Assembly (NCBI GenBank): GCA_002049945.1 | Contig: MVCT01000116.1 | Location: 1-8,275, forward strand | Origin: Candidatus Cloacimonas sp. 4484_140 | GTDB lineage: Bacteria; Cloacimonadota; Cloacimonadia; JGIOTU-2 | Length of the DNA stretch: 8,275 nucleotides | Direction of reading: 5' to 3' | In this document: piece by piece, positions 5,046 through 8,275 of the stretch | Layout: each line of letters begins with the position of its first letter | Numbering within the stretch: the first letter of the stretch is position 1 | Program-made: the position numbers and the translations under genes | The notes under the pieces: generated by a model | What the model saw: only the letters and a program-made list of their open reading frames with translations | Databases searched by the model: none | Told to the model about the DNA's origin: nothing

Positions 5046-6842
5046 ATGTGTGGAATAGTTGGTTATATAGGAAATAAACAAGCGCTTCCAATTGTTATTG
5101 AAGGCATCAAGCGTCTGGAATATCGTGGGTATGATTCTTCAGGAATCGCTATCATAAATTCTGATGATGAGCTTGTTATTCACAAAAAAGAAGGCAAGAT
5201 CGTTGATCTGGAGCAGTCGATTCCAAAAGGAGTGAATTTCGAAGCTCATTTGGGTATTGCACATACACGCTGGGCTACACATGGCGAACCGACAACCCTA
5301 AATGCTCATGGGATTATTGAGAATTATAAAGTCCTTCGAGAGAAACTAGAGCGAGAAGGGCATACCTTCGTAAGTGACACAGATACCGAAGTTATAGCTC
5401 ATCTTATTGAGCAATTCTATGTCCAATGCAAAGATATGCATACTGCTATTCGCATGATGCTTAAGCAGGTGGAAGGAACTCTCGGTATCGCAGCTATTAA
5501 TCGGGATATTCCTGATAAACTTTATGCTGCACGCAGGGGAAGTCCACTCATTATCGGTGTGGGGGAAGGGCAGAATTTTATCGCTTCCGATGCTGCTGCA
5601 TTGGTCGTGCATACCAAAAATGTTATCTATCTTCAGGATGATGAAACTGTAGAGATCTCAGCTAATGATTTCACAATAAAGACAATTGCCGATGACGAGG
5701 TGCAGCGCGAGATCATCAAGATCAACTGGGATATTTCCATGATCGATAAAGGTGAGTATGATTTTTTTATGCAGAAAGAGATCTTCGAGCAACCAACTAC
5801 GATAGCTAATGCTTTCCGTGGCAGAATAATGGATATGTATAACACATCTCGGCTTGGAGGAATTTCCCTTTCCATCGATGAGATGAACAGCATTAGGAAT
5901 ATTTGCATTGTTGCGTGCGGAACCTCGTGGCATGCAGGACTGGTCGGGCAGTATCTTATTGAGGAAATAGCAAAAGTACCCGTGCGCGTGGAATATGCTT
6001 CTGAGTTCAGATACCGCGACCCGATCTTGGGTCCTGAAACTCTTGTGATCGTGATCAGCCAATCCGGCGAAACAGCAGATACACTTGCTGCGCTTAGAGA
6101 AGCCCGGGCACGTGGCACAAAAGTCATGGGTATCACAAATGTAGTGGGCAGCAGCATTGCTCGTGAAACTGATTTTGGTTCATACATACATGCGGGAGCA
6201 GAGATCGGCGTTGCATCCACAAAAGCTTTTACTTCTCAAATAACAGTGCTTTTCCTGCTTGCTTTCTTGCTCGGAAGAATGCGCATTGTATCACCGCAGG
6301 ATGGTGCTCGATATATTAAGGAAATAAAATCGATACCGGGAAAGGTTGGTGAGATCCTTAATATGAATGATGAAATTCGGGTTATTGCGAAAAAGTACAA
6401 AGATACCACGAATGCACTCTATCTCGGCAGGGGAATCAACTATCCTGTTGCACTCGAAGGTGCGCTGAAGCTGAAAGAAATCTCCTACATCCATGCAGAA
6501 GGATATCCAGCAGCAGAAATGAAGCATGGACCTATTGCTTTGATCGATGAAAATATGCCTGTTATCGTTGTTGCTCCGGATGATTTTGTATATGGGAAGA
6601 TCTTGAACAATATGGAAGAGGTGAAAGCACGAAAAGGTAAGATCATTGCTATTGCCAATGAGCCGAGTAACGGATTGGAGAATCTTGCTGATGATATAAT
6701 CTTTATTCCAAGAACGCTGCCAGCACTTACGCCGCTTCTGACCGTAATTCCGCTTCAACTTTTTGCATATCATGTTGCAGTATTGAGAGGACTTGATGTT
6801 GACCAGCCGAGAAATCTGGCAAAGAGCGTTACCGTCGAATAA
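5046..6842 (+). CDS. glmS: Glutamine-fructose-6-phosphate aminotransferase (isomerizing), with an internal in-frame deletion
   Basis: GlmS makes glucosamine-6-phosphate from fructose-6-phosphate and glutamine, the first committed step to UDP-GlcNAc for peptidoglycan and lipopolysaccharide. The N-terminal glutaminase opens MCGIVGYIG with nucleophile Cys2, then RLEYRGYDSSG, HTRWATHGEP (73-82) and SDTDTEVIAHL. Two SIS sugar-isomerase domains follow: CGTS (291-294), SQSGETADT (338-346), STKAFTSQ (391-398), KLKEISYIHAEGYPAAE (475-491), and the invariant tail DQPRNLAKSVTVE. At residues 86-90 the sequence is NAHGII, whereas relatives read NAHPH, then 10 to 12 residues ending VVHN, then GII. The roughly 12 to 15 missing residues include the Asn (E. 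coli Asn98) of the oxyanion hole. Length is 598, a little under the usual 608-615. Isomerase domains look complete, but glutamine hydrolysis should be impaired if the deletion is real. There is no glmS ribozyme upstream. Confidence 0.96.
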   Translation: MCGIVGYIGNKQALPIVIEGIKRLEYRGYDSSGIAIINSDDELVIHKKEGKIVDLEQSIPKGVNFEAHLGIAHTRWATHGEPTTLNAHGIIENYKVLREKLEREGHTFVSDTDTEVIAHLIEQFYVQCKDMHTAIRMMLKQVEGTLGIAAINRDIPDKLYAARRGSPLIIGVGEGQNFIASDAAALVVHTKNVIYLQDDETVEISANDFTIKTIADDEVQREIIKINWDISMIDKGEYDFFMQKEIFEQPTTIANAFRGRIMDMYNTSRLGGISLSIDEMNSIRNICIVACGTSWHAGLVGQYLIEEIAKVPVRVEYASEFRYRDPILGPETLVIVISQSGETADTLAALREARARGTKVMGITNVVGSSIARETDFGSYIHAGAEIGVASTKAFTSQITVLFLLAFLLGRMRIVSPQDGARYIKEIKSIPGKVGEILNMNDEIRVIAKKYKDTTNALYLGRGINYPVALEGALKLKEISYIHAEGYPAAEMKHGPIALIDENMPVIVVAPDDFVYGKILNNMEEVKARKGKIIAIANEPSNGLENLADDIIFIPRTLPALTPLLTVIPLQLFAYHVAVLRGLDVDQPRNLAKSVTVE

Positions 6843-6848
6843 AATAAA

Positions 6849-7598
6849 ATGAGCCAGCGGATTAAGAAGTGCGAAGCCATTGTCCTGAAAGTTACCGAAT
6901 ACAGCAATACCAGCCAGATCATACAGTTTTTTTCTAAGGAATTCGGACATATTGGAGTAATAGCAAAAGGAACGCGCAATCCTAAGAATAAATATTATGG
7001 CCTGATCCAGCTACTAGGAAATTATGAGATCGTTATTTACAAAAAGGACACTACGCTTTCTTTGCTCAAAGAGATCTCGCTCATCGATGATCATAATTTG
7101 CTTACCTCTGATCTTAATATGACCGCACTTGCGCATGCTGCTGCGGAGTTGTATCTTCAGCTTATGTTCGGGGAGGATGATCATGAAAAATTTTATGTTC
7201 TACTTACAAAATTTTATGAATACCTTCCAGGAGTGAAAAATAATCATATTATGGTTTTTTGGAGATTCTTGCTGCGCGTTGCCAGCTTTCTTGGATTCTC
7301 TCTGAAATTTGCTCAATGCCAGGTTTGCGGAACTCAAAACAGTGAGCTTTTTCATGGCATATCTTTTGTTCATAATGGATTTATATGTAGTAATTGTGCC
7401 GGAAAGAGGGCTGCAACAGAGCATTTTCAGATAAACGAATCAACCAGAAAATTGCTGCTGACACTCAAAAATCTTCATAATTTGGAATCATTTGAAATTA
7501 CCGAGCAGGACATAAAAACTATCAACACGATTTTCCGAACTTATCTCAGCCATCACCTTCATAAGAAAATTCATTTGAGGAGTTTGGAAGTTTTGTAG
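6849..7598 (+). CDS. recO: DNA repair protein RecO
   Basis: RecO acts with RecF and RecR to load RecA on SSB-coated single-stranded DNA at gaps, and it also anneals strands. The 249-residue length is normal. Residues 5-75 are the N-terminal OB-fold: KKCEAIVLKVTEYSNTSQII, the GHIGVIAKGTRNPKNKYYG loop (typical KGARxPKSK), and YEIVIYKK. A helical domain follows (about 90-155), then a four-cysteine zinc site CQVC (157-160) and CSNC (180-183). That site is found in many but not all RecO proteins. The C-terminus has the expected FRTYLSHHLHKK helix. The ATG lies 6 bases after the glmS stop with no SD in between, so translation probably depends on ribosomes finishing glmS. It is the last gene of the transporter-glmS-recO operon and shows no damage. 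Confidence 0.93.
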   Translation: MSQRIKKCEAIVLKVTEYSNTSQIIQFFSKEFGHIGVIAKGTRNPKNKYYGLIQLLGNYEIVIYKKDTTLSLLKEISLIDDHNLLTSDLNMTALAHAAAELYLQLMFGEDDHEKFYVLLTKFYEYLPGVKNNHIMVFWRFLLRVASFLGFSLKFAQCQVCGTQNSELFHGISFVHNGFICSNCAGKRAATEHFQINESTRKLLLTLKNLHNLESFEITEQDIKTINTIFRTYLSHHLHKKIHLRSLEVL

Positions 7599-7632
7599 GT
7601 TCGTTTTAATTTTTTCGGAAATCAAGTATTAG

Positions 7633-7681
7633 AAGAGCGTAGAGCGAGGAGCGAAAAGCGAAGAGAGATGGGTGAAGAGCG
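7633..7681. repeat. Degenerate heptanucleotide tandem array (7 units, consensus near AAGAGCG)
   Basis: Seven consecutive 7-base units: AAGAGCG, TAGAGCG, AGGAGCG, AAAAGCG, AAGAGAG, ATGGGTG, AAGAGCG. Five of the seven end in AGCG. The motif differs from the array at 3374-3415, but the period is the same. It lies 34 bases after the recO stop and 22 bases before the 38-bp palindrome. Confidence 0.8.
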
Positions 7682-7703
7682 AGAAACAAATATTAGTCCC
7701 ACT

Positions 7704-7741
7704 TGTCATTCCCCCCGACATATCGGGGATTGGGAATCCAG
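7704..7741 (+). repeat. 38-bp REP-like palindromic element, copy 2; possible recO-operon terminator
   Basis: This is identical in reverse complement to 3594-3631. In this orientation it runs TGTCATTCC, then CCCCGA-CATA-TCGGGG as the inner stem, then GGAATCCAG after a 4-base bulge. Five bases after the outer stem comes a run of seven T residues (7743-7749), so on the + strand the hairpin plus T-tract has the layout of an intrinsic terminator 105 bases after recO. No other terminator is seen after recO. The first copy has no T-tract on either side. Confidence 0.85.
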
Positions 7742-7751
7742 ATTTTTTTAC

Positions 7752-7763
7752 TGATTTAAATCA
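7752..7763. promoter_or_regulatory. 12-bp perfect palindrome, possible protein-binding site
   Basis: TGATTTAAATCA is a perfect palindrome in AT-rich DNA 138 bases before the promoter -35 box. It is of the size bound by dimeric regulators, but a chance origin in AT-rich sequence is quite possible. Confidence 0.25.
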
Positions 7764-7792
7764 ATTGTTGTAAAAAATAATTGAATAGAGAC

Positions 7793-7815
7793 GTGTTTAT
7801 CCCGTCGAGAAACAC
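7793..7815. repeat. Imperfect inverted repeat (GTGTTT/AAACAC)
   Basis: Arms GTGTTT (7793-7798) and AAACAC (7810-7815) pair, then TC/GA (7800-7801 with 7807-7808) after one A-G mismatch, leaving a CCGTC loop. With no T-tract it is not an intrinsic terminator. The clean hairpin and GC-richer core in AT-rich DNA suggest another dispersed palindromic element, of which only one copy lies here. Confidence 0.4.
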
Positions 7816-7900
7816 AAACATAGAAATTAGATACTTATTCCAATGCAGCATGCTATGTCGTGGAAGGGGAAAAAAAATATTTAGTAAAAACAAAATAAAT

Positions 7901-7929
7901 TTGACAAAATATTTTCATGAAAGTATAAA
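7901..7929 (+). promoter_or_regulatory. Near-consensus sigma70 promoter with upstream A-tract
   Basis: TTGACA (7901-7906) is a perfect -35 box, followed by a 17-base spacer and TATAAA (7924-7929), five of six matches to TATAAT. The 30 bases upstream are almost all A and T with A-runs, as in an UP element. Transcription would start near 7936, leaving a leader of about 260 bases before the exported-protein gene at 8196. It is the best promoter match in the window. Confidence 0.7.
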
Positions 7930-8027
7930 TCATTCAGCTTAATAATTCTCATATTTGATAATATTTTAAAATACCAAAGTAAAAAATTATGAATTATATT
8001 ATTAAGAACAAATTCAAATAGCGACTG

Positions 8028-8058
8028 CCTCTCTATCTTACTTCCCAAATTAGAGAGG
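8028..8058 (+). promoter_or_regulatory. Leader hairpin covering a possible ribosome binding site
   Basis: CCTCTCTA (8028-8035) and TAGAGAGG (8051-8058) form a perfect 8-bp stem with a 15-base loop. No T-tract follows, so it is not a terminator. The right arm contains GAGAGG, placed 8 bases before the ATG of a 7-codon mini-ORF, so the stem would mask that SD. Confidence 0.5.
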
Positions 8059-8066
8059 TATTCTAT

Positions 8067-8090
8067 ATGAAAAGTGAAATTGAAATGTGA
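8067..8090 (+). CDS. Possible 7-codon leader mini-ORF (MKSEIEM)
   Basis: ATG at 8067 with SD-like GAGAGG at 8053-8058 (8-base spacing) reads seven codons to TGA at 8088-8090. The SD lies in the right arm of the hairpin above. No codon run suggests amino-acid attenuation. It may be chance; only the SD spacing and position in the leader support it. Confidence 0.25.
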   Translation: MKSEIEM

Positions 8091-8165
8091 GGGCTGTATA
8101 TTGGGACTGAAACAGATACTTGTGTGAATTACTCATCAAATAGAGAACATAATATAAGGAGTATA

Positions 8166-8192
8166 ATGGCAATCGAAAATAATTGGAGGTAA
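8166..8192 (+). CDS. 8-codon mini-cistron (MAIENNWR) overlapping the next gene's ribosome binding site
   Basis: AAGGAG (8156-8161) precedes ATG at 8166 by 4 bases, and eight codons run to TAA at 8190-8192. Its last codons, TGG AGG, contain the GGAGG SD of the following gene, whose ATG lies 3 bases after the stop. A ribosome ending here would sit on the next start region, the layout of a translational-coupling mini-cistron. Translation is inferred from signals only. Confidence 0.45.
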   Translation: MAIENNWR

Positions 8193-8195
8193 GTA

Positions 8196-8275
8196 ATGAA
8201 GATAAGGTATCTAATAATTATATATTTTATCTTGCTGTTCAGTAAAAATATTTTACGATCCGACACGATCATAGT
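8196..8275 (+). CDS. Start of an exported protein, 3'-partial
   Basis: Only the first 26 codons are in the window. The ATG at 8196 has GGAGG at 8185-8189 with 6-base spacing, the strongest SD in the window apart from that of glmS. The peptide begins MKIRYL, continues as a strongly hydrophobic stretch (LIIIYFILLFS), then NILRSDTII. This is the form of a Sec signal peptide, with processing likely somewhere around S16 to S22. The mature start SDTIIV would suit an extracytoplasmic protein, but nothing of the domain is visible and no function is assigned. It is transcribed from its own likely promoter at 7901-7929 and preceded by a mini-cistron. Confidence 0.65.
   Translation, partial: MKIRYLIIIYFILLFSKNILRSDTII

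Larger units (their letters stand above)
7599..8195. other. Intergenic gap with repeats, promoter and structured leader (597 bp)
   Basis: In order it contains a heptanucleotide array (7633-7681), the second 38-bp palindrome (7704-7741), a 12-bp perfect palindrome TGATTTAAATCA (7752-7763), a further imperfect hairpin (7793-7815), an A-rich stretch, a near-consensus promoter (7901-7929), and a leader with a hairpin and two mini-ORFs. No longer coding region is credible on either strand. DNA from about 7740 to 8200 is markedly more AT-rich than the genes. Confidence 0.75.

Noticed and set aside
5633..6220. 195-codon reverse-strand open frame inside glmS
   Set aside because: It is antisense to the highly conserved SIS domain of GlmS and its low-complexity Ser/Ile-rich translation is typical of a shadow frame.
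6291..6950. 219-codon reverse-strand open frame across the glmS-recO junction
   Set aside because: It is opposite two well-supported genes, with no SD and no recognisable protein features.
7633..7681. CRISPR-like array
   Set aside because: The units are only 7 bases and directly adjoining, with no spacers. No cas gene is present.
7847..7854. AGCATGCT 8-bp palindrome
   Set aside because: It is too short to distinguish from chance, with no second copy and no clear relation to the promoter box spacing.

Overview
The window is about 40% GC by eye and carries housekeeping genes of a Gram-negative-type (diderm) bacterium. Nearly all genes lie on the + strand. The set is a class A penicillin-binding protein, an inner-membrane family 2 glycosyltransferase, a membrane-anchored TPR protein, a UMF1-type MFS transporter, GlmS and RecO. 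Gene style, the mix of clear and absent Shine-Dalgarno (SD) sites, and AT-rich gaps holding short tandem and palindromic repeats suggest an uncultured FCB-group bacterium, perhaps Cloacimonadota-like. That placement is an impression from protein style, not a tested result. The sequence looks like a metagenomic contig.

Layout. Positions 3-1528: a PBP1A gene entering from upstream, broken near 580 by a small deletion plus frameshift. Positions 1525-2506: a membrane GT2 gene overlapping PBP1A by 4 bp and also broken, near 1830, losing its DxD region. Positions 2588-3280: a YfgM-like protein followed by a clear intrinsic terminator. Positions 3281-3807: a non-coding gap with a 7-bp tandem array, a 38-bp palindromic REP-like element and a 10-bp tandem array. 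Positions 3808-7598: a tight operon of MFS transporter, glmS and recO, with gaps of 2 and 6 nt. glmS has an in-frame deletion that removes part of the glutaminase site. Positions 7599-8195: a second non-coding gap with another 7-bp array, an identical but inverted copy of the 38-bp element, a near-consensus sigma70 promoter and a structured leader with two mini-ORFs. Position 8196 onward: the start of an exported protein running off the window.

Functionally, PBP1A polymerises and cross-links peptidoglycan and GlmS supplies glucosamine-6-phosphate for its precursors, so much of the window serves the envelope. RecO (recombinational repair) appears to be carried along in the glmS transcript.

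The two things most worth checking are: (1) three separate internal deletions in three conserved genes within 4.8 kb, which means either assembly error or real gene decay; and (2) the repeat-rich gaps, where different heptanucleotide arrays each accompany a copy of the same 38-bp palindrome, and where the 597-bp downstream gap also holds a promoter and mini-cistron leader. I see no complete new defence or mobile system.
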